Shown one piece after another: positions 1-8,520 of a DNA stretch of 64,000 nt. The notes beneath the pieces are model-generated. The model did not search any database. It was not told the origin of the DNA and saw nothing but the letters and a program-made list of their open reading frames with translations. Made by a program: the position numbers and the translations under genes. The stretch's first letter is position 1; each line of letters begins with the position of its first letter. Where the stretch lies: the NCBI RefSeq assembly GCF_003751605.1, contig NZ_RJVJ01000001.1, positions 1,612,001 to 1,676,000 of the forward strand, in the 5' to 3' direction. Source of the stretch: Kitasatospora cineracea. Its GTDB lineage: Bacteria; Actinomycetota; Actinomycetes; Streptomycetales; Streptomycetaceae.

Positions 1-455
1 CGCTCGCCGACCGCTGGCGCAAGGACCCGGGCCGCGCCGACGCCCTCGGCCACCCCGACTTCGACAGCCTCGCCATGGACAGCTCGGTGATGGACACCAC
101 CGCCAGCACCGACACCTACCGGATCGGCAAGTCGCTGAAGAAGAAGGGCTTCACCGTCGACGCCACCGACGCCCTCCCGGCGCTCGCCGACGCCCTCCCC
201 GCCCTCACCGCGGACGTCAACGCCCGGCTGGCCGCCTGGGTCGCCGCCGACGCCCCGATCGGCATCGACACCCCCGGCCCCGAGCTCACCGCCCGCCGCC
301 GCTGGCACGCCGAGCTCCCCGAGGGCCCCGCCGCCATCGCCTGCGGCGGTACCCACCTGCACCGCCTCGGCCGGCTCACCGCCCTGCGCACCGAGCTGAC
401 CCTCTCCGCGGACGGCACCGAACTCGTCGCCGTCACCACCCCCGCCCGCGCCTGA
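1..455 (+). CDS. Alanyl-tRNA editing protein (AlaX-like), C-terminal part
   Basis: The reading frame is open from position 3 and the 5' part lies outside the window; about 150 residues are visible. Near the C-terminus (around 361 on the DNA) is ACGGTHLHRLGRL, the Cys-x-x-x-His signature of the second-additional-domain fold shared by AlaX proteins and the editing domains of alanyl- and threonyl-tRNA synthetases; the Cys and His would bind zinc. The family deacylates mischarged Ser- or Gly-tRNA(Ala) in the cytoplasm. The family HxxxH motif should be upstream of the window. An ATG at 75 is in frame but lies inside the domain, so it is not the start. A general metal-dependent hydrolase label would also fit. 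The family call is fairly secure, the substrate is not. Confidence 0.75.
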   Translation, partial: LADRWRKDPGRADALGHPDFDSLAMDSSVMDTTASTDTYRIGKSLKKKGFTVDATDALPALADALPALTADVNARLAAWVAADAPIGIDTPGPELTARRRWHAELPEGPAAIACGGTHLHRLGRLTALRTELTLSADGTELVAVTTPARA

Positions 456-519
456 GCGCGCGCACGCGGCGAGGGCCGGCCCCGGTGGACGGGACCGGCC
501 CTCGCCGCGTGCGCCCCGG

Positions 520-1095
520 TCAGACCTCGGTGCGGTGGAAGTTCAGGTACGAGCGGGACGGCGTCGGGCCGCGCTGGCCCTGGTAGCGCGAGCCGTAGCG
601 CTCCGAGCCGTACGGGTGCTCGGCCGGGGAGGACAGCCGGAACAGGCACAGCTGCCCGATCTTCATCCCCGGGTACAGCTTGATCGGCAGCGTCGCCACG
701 TTCGACAGCTCAAGCGTCACGTGACCGCTGAAGCCCGGGTCGATGAAGCCCGCCGTCGAGTGCGTCAGCAGGCCGAGCCGGCCCAGGCTGGACTTGCCCT
801 CCAGCCGGGAGGCGACGTCGTCCGGCAGCGTGATCACCTCGTAGGTGGAGGCCAGCACGAACTCGCCCGGGTGCAGGATGAACGCGTCGTCGTTCTCCGG
901 CTCGACCAGCCGGGTCAGGTCGGGCTGCTCCTCGGAGGGGTCGATGTGCGGGTAGCGGTGGTTCTCGAAGACCCGGAAGAAGCGGTCCAGTCGGACGTCG
1001 ATACTCGACGGCTGGACCATCGACGGCTCGAACGGGTCGATCACGACCCGCCCCTTGTCGATCTCGGCACGGATGTCGTTGTCGGAGAGCAGCAC
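520..1095 (-). CDS. dcd: dCTP deaminase
   Basis: Converts dCTP to dUTP and ammonia, feeding dTTP synthesis. The product is 191 residues, the usual actinobacterial Dcd length. It starts [12 protein letters not shown] from a GTG at 1095 and carries the family blocks [34 protein letters not shown] (active-site Arg, Ser and Glu region) and [12 protein letters not shown]. The ORF can be extended upstream to 1365, but that extension is low-complexity and shadows the next gene, so the GTG beginning with the conserved MLLSD is preferred. The high match over the whole length makes this one of the safest calls in the window. Confidence 0.96.
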   Translation of the reverse strand: MLLSDNDIRAEIDKGRVVIDPFEPSMVQPSSIDVRLDRFFRVFENHRYPHIDPSEEQPDLTRLVEPENDDAFILHPGEFVLASTYEVITLPDDVASRLEGKSSLGRLGLLTHSTAGFIDPGFSGHVTLELSNVATLPIKLYPGMKIGQLCLFRLSSPAEHPYGSERYGSRYQGQRGPTPSRSYLNFHRTEV

Positions 1096-1166
1096 GCCCC
1101 CGAGGGTACGTGCCGCGGGGCGGGCGCCCAAAAGCGCCCGCCCCGTGGACCGCTCCGGCCCGCCCG

Positions 1167-1388
1167 CTACGCCAGCGACTCCGCCGCCACCAGCCGCAGC
1201 CCGCGGGCCAGCTCGTCCGCCGACAGCTCCGAGACGTCCGCCGGCACCGAGCTCCGCAACCGCCCGCACCGGGGGCACCGCAACAGCCGCCCCGGGCCCA
1301 GCCGGCCCTCCTGCAAGTGCTGCATCGGAAACGCCGCCGTACTGAACACGTGCCCCTCGGCACAACGAACCACGGTGCGCTGCTCCAT
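1167..1388 (-). CDS. Small zinc-ribbon-like hypothetical protein
   Basis: A 73-residue protein with a Cys at VRCAEGHVF and a CPRCG knuckle near its middle, which together suggest one structural zinc site. It begins MEQRTVVRC; an in-frame ATG five codons upstream (1403) is an alternative start. The C-terminal half ([19 protein letters not shown]) is predicted helical. It lies 71 bp upstream of dcd on the same strand, so the two could share a transcript. No function is assigned. Codon use matches the neighbours, supporting a real gene. Confidence 0.65.
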   Translation of the reverse strand: MEQRTVVRCAEGHVFSTAAFPMQHLQEGRLGPGRLLRCPRCGRLRSSVPADVSELSADELARGLRLVAAESLA

Positions 1389-1544
1389 CGGTCCCCTTCC
1401 CACACTTCCGCCGACAGCGTCACATTAGGGGATCTACCGGACACCCTCCGCCCAGGCTCGCCGCCGCGGAAACCCTGCGCTCACCGCCCGGCGCCATGGG
1501 GTACAGTGGTCCTTGATCGGGCCGTCACCGACGGTCCGTCAGCT

Positions 1545-1615
1545 GCGGGCGTAGTTTAATGGTAGAACATGAGCTTCCCAAGCTTAGAGCGCGAGTTCGA
1601 TTCTCGTCGCCCGCT
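1545..1615 (+). tRNA. tRNA-Gly(CCC)
   Basis: Cloverleaf of 71 nt. The acceptor GCGGGCG pairs with CGCCCGC, the D arm is GTTT-AATGGTAG-AAC, the anticodon loop TTCCCAA places CCC at 1577-1579, and the T arm is CGAG-TTCGATT-CTCG. CCA is not encoded. A strong hairpin follows at once. Confidence 0.96.
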
Positions 1616-1620
1616 CCGCA

Positions 1621-1653
1621 GAGAGCCCCCAGGCCACCGGCCCGGGGGCTCTC
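1621..1653 (+). terminator. Hairpin terminator after tRNA-Gly
   Basis: A perfect 10-bp stem GAGAGCCCCC/GGGGGCTCTC with a GC-rich loop begins six bases after the tRNA. There is no long T tract, as is usual in Streptomyces terminators. Confidence 0.75.
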
Positions 1654-1806
1654 GTCGTTTCCGGGTGCGGGCGGCAGGTGCGGGCGGTGGGTGCGGGCGG
1701 TGGGGCTCGTGGGCCTCGGGGGTGGTGCGGGGGGCTGCTTATGCTGGAGGGTCAAGATTGTTCGGGGAGCGGCGAGTTAACGGCTGAGCGATTCCTGGAG
1801 GTCGCG

Positions 1807-3096
1807 GTGGGTGTCTGTGTGATCGGGGCGGGGCTGTCGGGGCTGGCGGCGGCGTACGCGCTGCGCGAGCGCGGGCTGGACTTCGTCTGCCTGGAGAAGT
1901 CGCCCGGGGTGGGCGGGATCTGGCGGCGGCCGTCGGCGGGGGAGCCGGGGCCGGCGTACCGGGCGCTGCACCTGAACAGCGCGAAGCAGCTGACCGGCTT
2001 CGAGTCCTTCCCGATGGGGGAGGAGATGCCGCTGTACCCGAGCCACCGGGACATGGCGGTGTACCTGCGGGAGTTCGCCGAGCGGGCGGGGCTGCTGCCG
2101 TACGTCGAGTTCCGCACCGAGGTGGTGTCGATACGTCAGGACCCGCACGGCGTATGGACGGTGGTGAGCCGGGACGCGCGGGGGGTGGAGAGCAGCCGGA
2201 CCTTCGACCAGGTGGTGGTGGCGTCGGGGCACCACGACGTGCCGCTGCTGCCGAACCCGCTGCCGGCGGGGGCGGAGACGTTCACCGGCCGGGTGCTGCA
2301 CTCGATGGACTACGTGGACGGCGCCGAGTTCGCCGGGCAGCGGGTGGTCGTGGTGGGCCTGGGGGCGTCGGCGGTGGACATCGCGGCGGACGTGTCGCGG
2401 CACGCGGAGCGCACCGTGCTCTCGGTGCGCAACGGCCAGCACGTGGTGCCCAAGCAGCTGTTCGGCATGTCGGTGGACATGATCGCGGTGGCGCCCTGGT
2501 TCAGCTCCAAGTCGCTGCCGGAGCAGCAGGAGTTCATCGAGGAGGCGCTGCGGGTGGCCCGCGGCCCGCTGACCGAGTACGGCCTGCCGGAGCCGCCGAA
2601 CCGGATCTTCCAGTCGCCGGTGACGGTCTCGGACGAGATCCTGCAGCGGATCCGGCACGGCGCGGTCCGGCCGCGTCCGGGCATCGCGGAGCTGTCCGGG
2701 TCCACGGTCCGCTTCACGGACGGGAGCGCCGAGGAGGCGGACGCGCTGGTGTTCTGCACCGGCTTCGGCTGGACGATGCCGTTCCTGCCGGCGGACCACC
2801 CGGCGGGCGGGCGGGGCCCGGTGCGGCTGTACCGGCGGGTGGTGGACCCGGAGCGGCCGGGGCTGTACTTCCTGGGCCTGGTCCGCCCGGTGGGCTCGAT
2901 CACCCGGCTGGTGGAGGCGCAGGCGCGCTGGGTGGTGCGGCTGGTGACCGGCGAGTCGATGCTGCCGGGCGCCGACGTGATGGGCAAGGAGATCGACGGC
3001 TACCTGGAGGGCATCGGCCGCCGGTACGGGCTGTCGGCGGGGGCCTCGGTCCAGGTCGACGTGAACGGCTACCTGCGCCAGCTGGCGGAGGCGTAG
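1807..3096 (+). CDS. Flavin-containing monooxygenase (FMO family)
   Basis: A 429-residue FAD/NADPH monooxygenase. The N-terminal Rossmann motif [19 protein letters not shown] is followed by GGIW, an FMO-type signature [11 protein letters not shown] near residue 170, and a second nucleotide-binding motif [17 protein letters not shown] near residue 185. The GTG at 1807 is chosen because GGAGG lies five bases upstream and the FAD motif follows directly; longer in-frame starts add unlikely sequence. It converges on the prenyltransferase gene at 3209-4492. In S. coelicolor the FMO SCO7468 acts with the prenyltransferase SCO7467, turning prenylated tryptophan into an indole-3-acetaldoxime; this protein may do the same, which is inferred from gene pairing. 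Other N- or C-oxidations cannot be excluded. Confidence 0.85.
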   Translation: MGVCVIGAGLSGLAAAYALRERGLDFVCLEKSPGVGGIWRRPSAGEPGPAYRALHLNSAKQLTGFESFPMGEEMPLYPSHRDMAVYLREFAERAGLLPYVEFRTEVVSIRQDPHGVWTVVSRDARGVESSRTFDQVVVASGHHDVPLLPNPLPAGAETFTGRVLHSMDYVDGAEFAGQRVVVVGLGASAVDIAADVSRHAERTVLSVRNGQHVVPKQLFGMSVDMIAVAPWFSSKSLPEQQEFIEEALRVARGPLTEYGLPEPPNRIFQSPVTVSDEILQRIRHGAVRPRPGIAELSGSTVRFTDGSAEEADALVFCTGFGWTMPFLPADHPAGGRGPVRLYRRVVDPERPGLYFLGLVRPVGSITRLVEAQARWVVRLVTGESMLPGADVMGKEIDGYLEGIGRRYGLSAGASVQVDVNGYLRQLAEA

Positions 3097-3208
3097 CACC
3101 TGGGCCGCAGCGGAGGGTTCCTCGGGATGCCCGTGATACAGGGGGTCACGGGGTTTCCTCCGGCAGCTGCGGCCGTCGGCGGACGGCGGGGAGCGGCGGT
3201 GCGGCGGG

Positions 3209-4492
3209 TCAGCGCACCGGCCGCGGTCCGCTCGGCCGTCCGCCGGGCGGGCGGACCTGGTACGCCTCGGAGGAGAGGTAGGCGGTCAGCCGGGCGGCGC
3301 GCCCCTCCTGGTGGACCATGGCCAGGTAGGCGATCAGGCCGACGCCGTCCTCGAGCCGTCGCGGGGTGAGGGCGCCCAACGAGTCGCGGAGCACGGCGGG
3401 GTCGATCCCGTACCGGGTCAGCAGGGTATCGGCGCGGCCCAGCACCTCGCGGTCGTCGCGGGCGTAGTCGCGGACCGGGACGTGCAGGGTGAAGCCGCTG
3501 GGGTGGTCCGCCGCCGGGTCGGTGAAGGCGTGGCAGGTGAGCACGGGGCGGCGGTCGAAGACGCCGTCGCGGCCGTCCGGCAGCCCGGAGGCGGTGTGCA
3601 GGAAGGCTTCGGTCTCGGCGGGCGAGGGGCCGCCGGCCATCCGGTTGAGCGTGCTGACGGTGGAGGCCCGCAGCTCGTGGTGGGCGGTGTACAGCTTCAG
3701 CCGGGGGGTGTCCCAGTCGCCGAGGTCGAGGGCGAGGAAGACCAGCCGGTCGGCGGGCGGGAGGCTGTCGTACGCCCGGTGGTGGCCGAGCCGGCGCAGG
3801 GCCTCGCGCACGGTGGCCCCGGCCCGGTCGGGGCCGGACGCGGAGGGGTTGAGGTAGGCCTTCATCCGGGGGACGCCGCCGGGGGACAGCTCCAGGGCGA
3901 TCCAGAGCGCGAAGCTCCCCTGCGGGTCGTCGGGGAGGAAGAGGTCCTGGATCAGGTCGAGTTGGTCGGTGGCGATGTCCCAGCGGCGGGCCAGTTCGTG
4001 CACCGCGCGCAGGGCGAGCCGGCCGCTCTCGCCCAGGGTGCCGAAGCCGCTGGCCGGTTCGAGCAGGATCCGCAGCGAGGGGGTGGTGCCGGCGGACAGC
4101 GAGAGCGAGAACTCGACGGGGGTGTGGTCGTCGGAGAGGAAGGTCCGGACGGCGGGCGGCAGGTCGAGCGGGCGGTGCACCACCGGGCCGAGCGCGTCGG
4201 TCAGGGCGCGGGCGTAGGCGGCGGAGTCGCTCGCGTCCAGACCCACCAGTGCGCACAGGTCGAGGAGTTGACGGGCCGTGTGGCCGCCGACGGTGCGTCC
4301 GGACGGTCTGGGCGGCAACAGAGCTGTCCCCCGGCCGAGTGGCCGGGGGACGTCGGTGCGGAGAGGGCGGCCGCCGGGAGCGGTGGGCCCGGGGAGGAAC
4401 GGGCTGCGGGTCTCGGCGGCGTCTTGGGATATGTGGTCCACGACACCCTCCTGTTCTCCGGTCATCGGCGCCATGGCATATGGCGCGGGCAT
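3209..4492 (-). CDS. Aromatic (indole) prenyltransferase, DMATS/ABBA type
   Basis: About 427 residues. Repeated PT-barrel strands typical of tryptophan dimethylallyltransferases are visible: VEFSLSLSAG, PSLRILLEP, PRMKAYLNP, PRLKLYTAHHELRA and ARLTAYLSSEAY. The paired Arg/Lys and Tyr residues in these strands normally bind the diphosphate of DMAPP. The expected reaction is transfer of a dimethylallyl group onto tryptophan or another indole, without an Asp-rich motif. The N-terminal 60 residues are low-complexity and no clear ribosome binding site precedes any of the ATGs at 4492, 4474 or 4465, so the start is uncertain. The gene lies 66 bp downstream of the conservon P450 on the same strand with no strong hairpin between them, so read-through is possible. 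Regiospecificity cannot be told from sequence. Confidence 0.85.
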   Translation of the reverse strand: MPAPYAMAPMTGEQEGVVDHISQDAAETRSPFLPGPTAPGGRPLRTDVPRPLGRGTALLPPRPSGRTVGGHTARQLLDLCALVGLDASDSAAYARALTDALGPVVHRPLDLPPAVRTFLSDDHTPVEFSLSLSAGTTPSLRILLEPASGFGTLGESGRLALRAVHELARRWDIATDQLDLIQDLFLPDDPQGSFALWIALELSPGGVPRMKAYLNPSASGPDRAGATVREALRRLGHHRAYDSLPPADRLVFLALDLGDWDTPRLKLYTAHHELRASTVSTLNRMAGGPSPAETEAFLHTASGLPDGRDGVFDRRPVLTCHAFTDPAADHPSGFTLHVPVRDYARDDREVLGRADTLLTRYGIDPAVLRDSLGALTPRRLEDGVGLIAYLAMVHQEGRAARLTAYLSSEAYQVRPPGGRPSGPRPVR

Positions 4493-4558
4493 TCGCGCTG
4501 ATTACCCGGGTTTTTCAGGGTTCATGCCGTAATGACGGGGAGACAAGTGTTGTGAAGG

Positions 4559-5881
4559 TCACTTGGACAACCAGTTGAGGAACTGGCTCCAACGTCCACC
4601 CTTTCCGGCGGGTTGTGCGGGCTGGACCGGCTTGGCGGCCTCGGCGGGCTGCGGGCGCTGGGCCGACTCGCTCGGGGTGAACCGGACGGGCAGCGAGACC
4701 AGCGCGCGGTTGAACGGGCCGGGGCGCCAGCTCAACATCTGCTCCGGGACGGCGAGTTCGATGTCCGGCAGCTTGTTGAACAGGTTCTCCAGCGCGGTCA
4801 TGGCGATCTGCCGGGCCGGGTCCTTGGACGGGCAGGCGTGCGGTCCGGCGCTCCAGGCCAGGTGGGCCCGGCTGCTGGCGCGGCGCTCGGCGGCCAGGAT
4901 CGGGCTGCTGTTGGCGGCCGCGTAGCTGACCAGCAGCAGGTCGCCGGCCTGGACCTTCTCGCCGGCGAACTCCCCGTCGGAGGCGGGGTAGTGCGGGCCG
5001 AGGTTGGAGATCGGCGGGTTCTCCCACAGGGTGTCGTCGATCGCCTCGTCGATCAGACCGCCCTGGTGCGCGTAGGCGTCGTGGGTGAGCAGCCGGTGCA
5101 GGGTGTTGCCGAGCAGGTTGCCGAGCGGTTCGACGCCGGCGCCCAGCAGCAGCGAGAGCTGGTGGACCATCTCCTCGTCGGTGAGCTTGGCGTGGTGCTG
5201 CAGCAGCCAGGAGGCGACGTCCTCGCCGGGACGGCTGCGCTTGAGCGCGACCAGCTCGCCGACCGCGCCGAACAGCACCTGGGCGGACTGCTCGGCGTTC
5301 ACGCCGTCGAACATGCCGGAGATGCCGAACATCACCCGGTCGCCGATGTCGGCGGGGCAGCCGAACAGCTCGTTGAAGACGAACAGCGGCAGCTGCTTGG
5401 CGTAGGTGCTCAGCAGGTCCGCGGAGCCGCGGTAGCCGAACTGGGCGAGCAGGAAGTCGGAGACCTGCCGGGTGCTGCGGGCCAGCCGGCGCTGGTCGAC
5501 CCGGGCCATGCTGTCGGTGATGGCCTGACGCAGCCGCAGGTGCTCGGCGCCGTCCGAGAACAGCGCGTTCGAGCGGTGCACCAGCAGCGGCAGCACCGGG
5601 CTGTCCATCGGGATCCGGCCCTCGTTGAACTCCCGCCAGCGGCGGGAGTCACGACGGTAGGAGGTGGGGTCCTGCAGCAGCTGCAGGGCGGCCGAGTACT
5701 CGGTGACCAGGGTGGCGTTCACCCCGGGGGAGAGCTCGACCGGGGCGGTCGGGCCGTAGTGCCGGAGGTAGTCGTAGTACGACTGCGGGTCGGCGGCGAA
5801 CTCCGGTCCGTACAGCGGCACTCGGCCGCCGTGGGCCGGGCACCCGGGCGGGGGTACCGGGGCGGAAGACTGAGCGTCCAT
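4559..5881 (-). CDS. cvnE: Conservon cytochrome P450, CYP157-like
   Basis: A 440-residue P450-fold protein, last gene of a conservon (cvnA-B-C-D-E). The heme loop SAGPHACPSKDPARQIA near residue 350 keeps the cysteine ligand. The K-helix ExxR motif is absent: the site reads DDTLWENPP near residue 285. The I-helix acid/Thr pair is altered too (GAGVEPLGN near residue 250, Pro in place of Thr). Loss of ExxR is documented for the CYP157 family of S. coelicolor, whose members lie in conservons. A C-terminal Ala/Pro-rich tail (residues 405-430) is unusual. AGGAG about 11 bases before the ATG at 5881 supports the start. It may act in or with the membrane-associated conservon complex; oxygenase activity is uncertain. 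Confidence 0.9.
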   Translation of the reverse strand: MDAQSSAPVPPPGCPAHGGRVPLYGPEFAADPQSYYDYLRHYGPTAPVELSPGVNATLVTEYSAALQLLQDPTSYRRDSRRWREFNEGRIPMDSPVLPLLVHRSNALFSDGAEHLRLRQAITDSMARVDQRRLARSTRQVSDFLLAQFGYRGSADLLSTYAKQLPLFVFNELFGCPADIGDRVMFGISGMFDGVNAEQSAQVLFGAVGELVALKRSRPGEDVASWLLQHHAKLTDEEMVHQLSLLLGAGVEPLGNLLGNTLHRLLTHDAYAHQGGLIDEAIDDTLWENPPISNLGPHYPASDGEFAGEKVQAGDLLLVSYAAANSSPILAAERRASSRAHLAWSAGPHACPSKDPARQIAMTALENLFNKLPDIELAVPEQMLSWRPGPFNRALVSLPVRFTPSESAQRPQPAEAAKPVQPAQPAGKGGRWSQFLNWLSK

Positions 5882-5896
5882 GGCTGCGTGTTGCTC

Positions 5897-6508
5897 CTAG
5901 CTGGCGCGGTCCAGCAAATAGCGGACGAGAGTGGTGAGTGCGGCGGCCGACGATTTCTCGTTGCGCGCGTCGCAGGTGACGACCGGGGTTTCGTCGAGCA
6001 GGTCGAGGGCCTCCCGCAGCGCCCGCTCGGCGCGCTCCGGGTTTCCGTCGAAGTGGTTGACGGCGATGGCGTAGTCCAGCCCGTACTGCTCGATCAGGTC
6101 GATGACGGGGAAGGAGTCGGCGAGCCGTTCGGGGTCGACCAGGATCAGCGCGCCGAGGGCGCCGCGGGCCATGTCCTCCCACATCTGGACGAAGCGGGTC
6201 TGCCCGGGGGTACCGAACAGGTAGAGCACCACGCGTTCGCTGATGGTGAGGCGGCCGAAGTCCAGGGCGACCGTGGTGGTGGTCTTGCCCCGGACGCCCT
6301 TGAGGTCGTCGACGGCCTCGGCGGCCTGGGTCATGGTCTCTTCGGTGGACAGCGGTTCGATCTCGGAGATCGAGCCGATGAAGGTGGTCTTGCCGACGGC
6401 GAAGTGCCCGACGACCAGGATCTTCACGGCGGTCTGGGTGGCACCTCCGGCGACGTAGTCGTCGGTGGTCAGCCCGCCCCGGTCATCCGAACTTGCGGTG
6501 AAGCCCAT
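5897..6508 (-). CDS. cvnD: Conservon small GTPase
   Basis: A 203-residue Ras-like ATP/GTP-binding protein. The P-loop is GHFAVGKTT near residue 34, and switch II is FGTPGQTRF in place of the classic DxxG. Conserved threonines (GKTTTTVALDFG) and an NHFD guanine-specificity loop follow. Conservon D proteins are GTPases that associate with the A, B and C proteins at the membrane, resembling eukaryotic G-protein modules. The start overlaps the end of cvnC by 26 bp, indicating translational coupling. The assignment rests on both motif and gene order. Confidence 0.93.
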   Translation of the reverse strand: MGFTASSDDRGGLTTDDYVAGGATQTAVKILVVGHFAVGKTTFIGSISEIEPLSTEETMTQAAEAVDDLKGVRGKTTTTVALDFGRLTISERVVLYLFGTPGQTRFVQMWEDMARGALGALILVDPERLADSFPVIDLIEQYGLDYAIAVNHFDGNPERAERALREALDLLDETPVVTCDARNEKSSAAALTTLVRYLLDRAS

Positions 6509-6863
6509 TGAGCACCTCCTCCAGAAGGTCCTTGTCGGCGTTCCGGGCCCTCGGGACCGGCGGACGGGTCATCAGGTGGCCGCTCTCGGTGAGCGCGGCC
6601 AGGACGATGCGGACCACGCCCAGCGGGAGCCGGGTGTGACCCGCCACCTCGGCGACCGAGAGGTAGCCGGCCGAGCAGATGTCCAGCAGGCGCTGCTCCT
6701 CCGGGGTGAGCCGGGTGGGGCGGCGCCCTTCCTCCGGGGTGGCGGTGACCAGGGTGATCAGGGACAGCTGCTGCTCGTCGGGCAGCTCCCGCCCCTTGGT
6801 GATGATGTAGGCGCGGACTAAGTCCACGGGCTCGAACTCGAAGTCCTCGCCGCTGCCCCTCAC
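6483..6863 (-). CDS. cvnC: Conservon DUF742 protein
   Basis: A 126-residue DUF742 protein with the family core PVDLVRAYIITKGR, a winged-helix-like segment CSAGYLSVAEVAGHTRLPLGVVRIVL and the terminal LLEEVLNGLHRKFG. DUF742 proteins are the third component of conservons; their biochemical role is unclear, but the central segment resembles a DNA- or protein-binding winged helix. It overlaps cvnB by 4 bp (ATGA) and cvnD by 26 bp, so it is certainly part of the same operon. Confidence 0.93.
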   Translation of the reverse strand: MRGSGEDFEFEPVDLVRAYIITKGRELPDEQQLSLITLVTATPEEGRRPTRLTPEEQRLLDICSAGYLSVAEVAGHTRLPLGVVRIVLAALTESGHLMTRPPVPRARNADKDLLEEVLNGLHRKFG

Positions 6864-7261
6864 CGGCGGACCCCCAGGTCCTCGCGGGGCGGCGCGGCGA
6901 GGAACTTGCCGAGCTGGCCCACGAGTTGCTGCATCCGGAAGGTGATGTCCTGCATGTCGACGTCCGGCAGCGCGGAGACGCCCAGGTAGGCGCCGTCACC
7001 GGCGGAGATCAGGAACACCCAGCCGCCGTCGAACTCGACCAGGGTCTGCTGCCAGCGCTGCGTCGGGTTGTCGCAGAAGAAGCCGAGCGAGCGGCTGAGC
7101 GACTGCACGCCGCTCATCGCGGCGGCCACCCGGTCGGCGTTGTCCTTGTCGATGTCCCTGGTGCGGGCCATCAGCAGGCCGTCGGCGGAGATCAGGACCG
7201 CGTGCAGGGCCCCGGGGATCTCCAGCGCGCTGTCGAGCATCCAAGACAGATCGTCGTTCAC
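6860..7261 (-). CDS. cvnB: Conservon roadblock/LC7 protein
   Basis: A 133-residue roadblock/LC7-fold protein containing IPGALHAVLISADGLLMART and GWVFLISAGDGAYLGVSA. Roadblock proteins often bind and regulate small GTPases, here presumably CvnD. It starts with MNDDLSWML at 7261 and overlaps cvnA by 4 bp. The short C-terminal tail (EDLGVRR) runs into the start of cvnC. Confidence 0.93.
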   Translation of the reverse strand: MNDDLSWMLDSALEIPGALHAVLISADGLLMARTRDIDKDNADRVAAAMSGVQSLSRSLGFFCDNPTQRWQQTLVEFDGGWVFLISAGDGAYLGVSALPDVDMQDITFRMQQLVGQLGKFLAAPPREDLGVRR

Positions 7262-8520
7262 GAGAACTCATGCCCTTCACTGCTTGCACCGCGGGTGCTG
7301 GTCGTCTGGTTCGCGTCGTCCCGCTGGGTGGCGCGACCGGACCTGGTGCCGCGCTGGAAAGCCCCCAGCATCGCCGCGGTCTGCGCCCCGGAGCGGGACG
7401 CGGGGGCGGCGGGCGCTGCGGGCGCGCCGTAGGGGGCGGATTCGGCCGTCGGGACGATCGCCATCGGCCGCTTGCGGCGGCGGATGGGCAGGCCGTCGTC
7501 GGTGGAGCCGAACGACTCGATCGCCGCGGGAGGGACTGCGGCGGCGGGCAGCGGGACCGGCTGCGCCGCCGGTCGGGCGACGGGTACGGGCGCCTGGCCC
7601 TGGACGGGTGCCTGGGGCTGGGCGGGGCCGGGGGCGGGCTGCTGGGGGCGCCGTTCCGGCATGTTGGTGAGCAGCTCGTGCGGCAGCAGCAGCACCGAGC
7701 GGACACCGCCGTACGGGGAGGAGGAGTCCACCGAGACCTCGAAGCCGAAGCGCTCGGAGAGCACGCCGATCACCGCGAGGCCGAACTGCGGCGGGTTGCC
7801 GAGTCCGCCGACGCCGGCGACCCGGTCGGTGGTCAGCAGCCGTTCCGCGCGGGCCCGTTCCTCGTCGTTCATGCCGACGCCGGCGTCGTCCACCACGACC
7901 ACCACGCCCTTGGGCACGGTGCGGATGTTGACCTCCACCACGGTGTCGGGGCTGGAGTACGAGGTCGCGTTGTCGAACAGCTCGGCCAGCGCCAGGGCGA
8001 CCGGCTCCACCGCGCGGCTGGAGATGCCGAAGTCCACCTGGGAGAGGATCTCCACCCGGCGGTAGTGGCGGATGCGGCCCTGCGCGGAGCGCACCACGTC
8101 GTACACCGAGGCGACGTCGCGGTGGCGGCCGAGCCAGCCGCCGCACAGGACGGCGATGGACTGGGCGCGGCGGCCGAACTGGGAGTTGGTGTGGTCGACC
8201 TCCAGGAGGTCCTGCAGGATCACCGACTCGCCGTACTTGACCTGCAGCCGGGAGAGGATCAACTGCTGTTCCGCCGCGAGGCCCTGGAGCGTCCGCATGG
8301 CGGACTTCAATACCGTTTTGGTTGCTTCGTCCGCTTGTTCCTGAGCGGAGGCGACCGACTGCGTATAGTGGTGTTCCAGGTCGGTGTAGTGCTCCCGGAG
8401 CCCGTCGATCTCCTGTCGGAGTGCCGCGGCTGCCTTGCGCTGGCGGACCACGATGAGGATCGCGGCGGCCAGGACGAGGAAGAGAACCCAGAGCAATGGG
8501 TTCGCTGTGTATTTCGTCAT
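7258..8520 (-). CDS. cvnA: Conservon sensor histidine-kinase-like ATPase
   Basis: 420 residues. One N-terminal membrane helix (about residues 9-25, LWVLFLVLAAAILIVV) is followed by a coiled-coil segment to about residue 80. A helical region leads to a GHKL ATPase domain with N box ELFDNATSYSSP near residue 187, G1 box DDAGVGM near 215 and NPPQFGLAVIGVL near 245. No canonical HExxP phosphoacceptor box is seen, as is usual for CvnA proteins. The last 120 residues are Pro/Ala-rich. It is the first gene of the conservon; a 15-bp palindrome lies 79 bp upstream. It probably senses an unknown signal at the membrane and passes it to CvnB/C/D. Confidence 0.92.
   Translation of the reverse strand: MTKYTANPLLWVLFLVLAAAILIVVRQRKAAAALRQEIDGLREHYTDLEHHYTQSVASAQEQADEATKTVLKSAMRTLQGLAAEQQLILSRLQVKYGESVILQDLLEVDHTNSQFGRRAQSIAVLCGGWLGRHRDVASVYDVVRSAQGRIRHYRRVEILSQVDFGISSRAVEPVALALAELFDNATSYSSPDTVVEVNIRTVPKGVVVVVDDAGVGMNDEERARAERLLTTDRVAGVGGLGNPPQFGLAVIGVLSERFGFEVSVDSSSPYGGVRSVLLLPHELLTNMPERRPQQPAPGPAQPQAPVQGQAPVPVARPAAQPVPLPAAAVPPAAIESFGSTDDGLPIRRRKRPMAIVPTAESAPYGAPAAPAAPASRSGAQTAAMLGAFQRGTRSGRATQRDDANQTTSTRGASSEGHEFS

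Noticed and set aside
4493-4558. Terminator between the conservon P450 and the prenyltransferase
   Set aside because: Only 4-5 bp stems (TCAT/ATGA, AAGTG/CACTT) can be formed; too weak to call.
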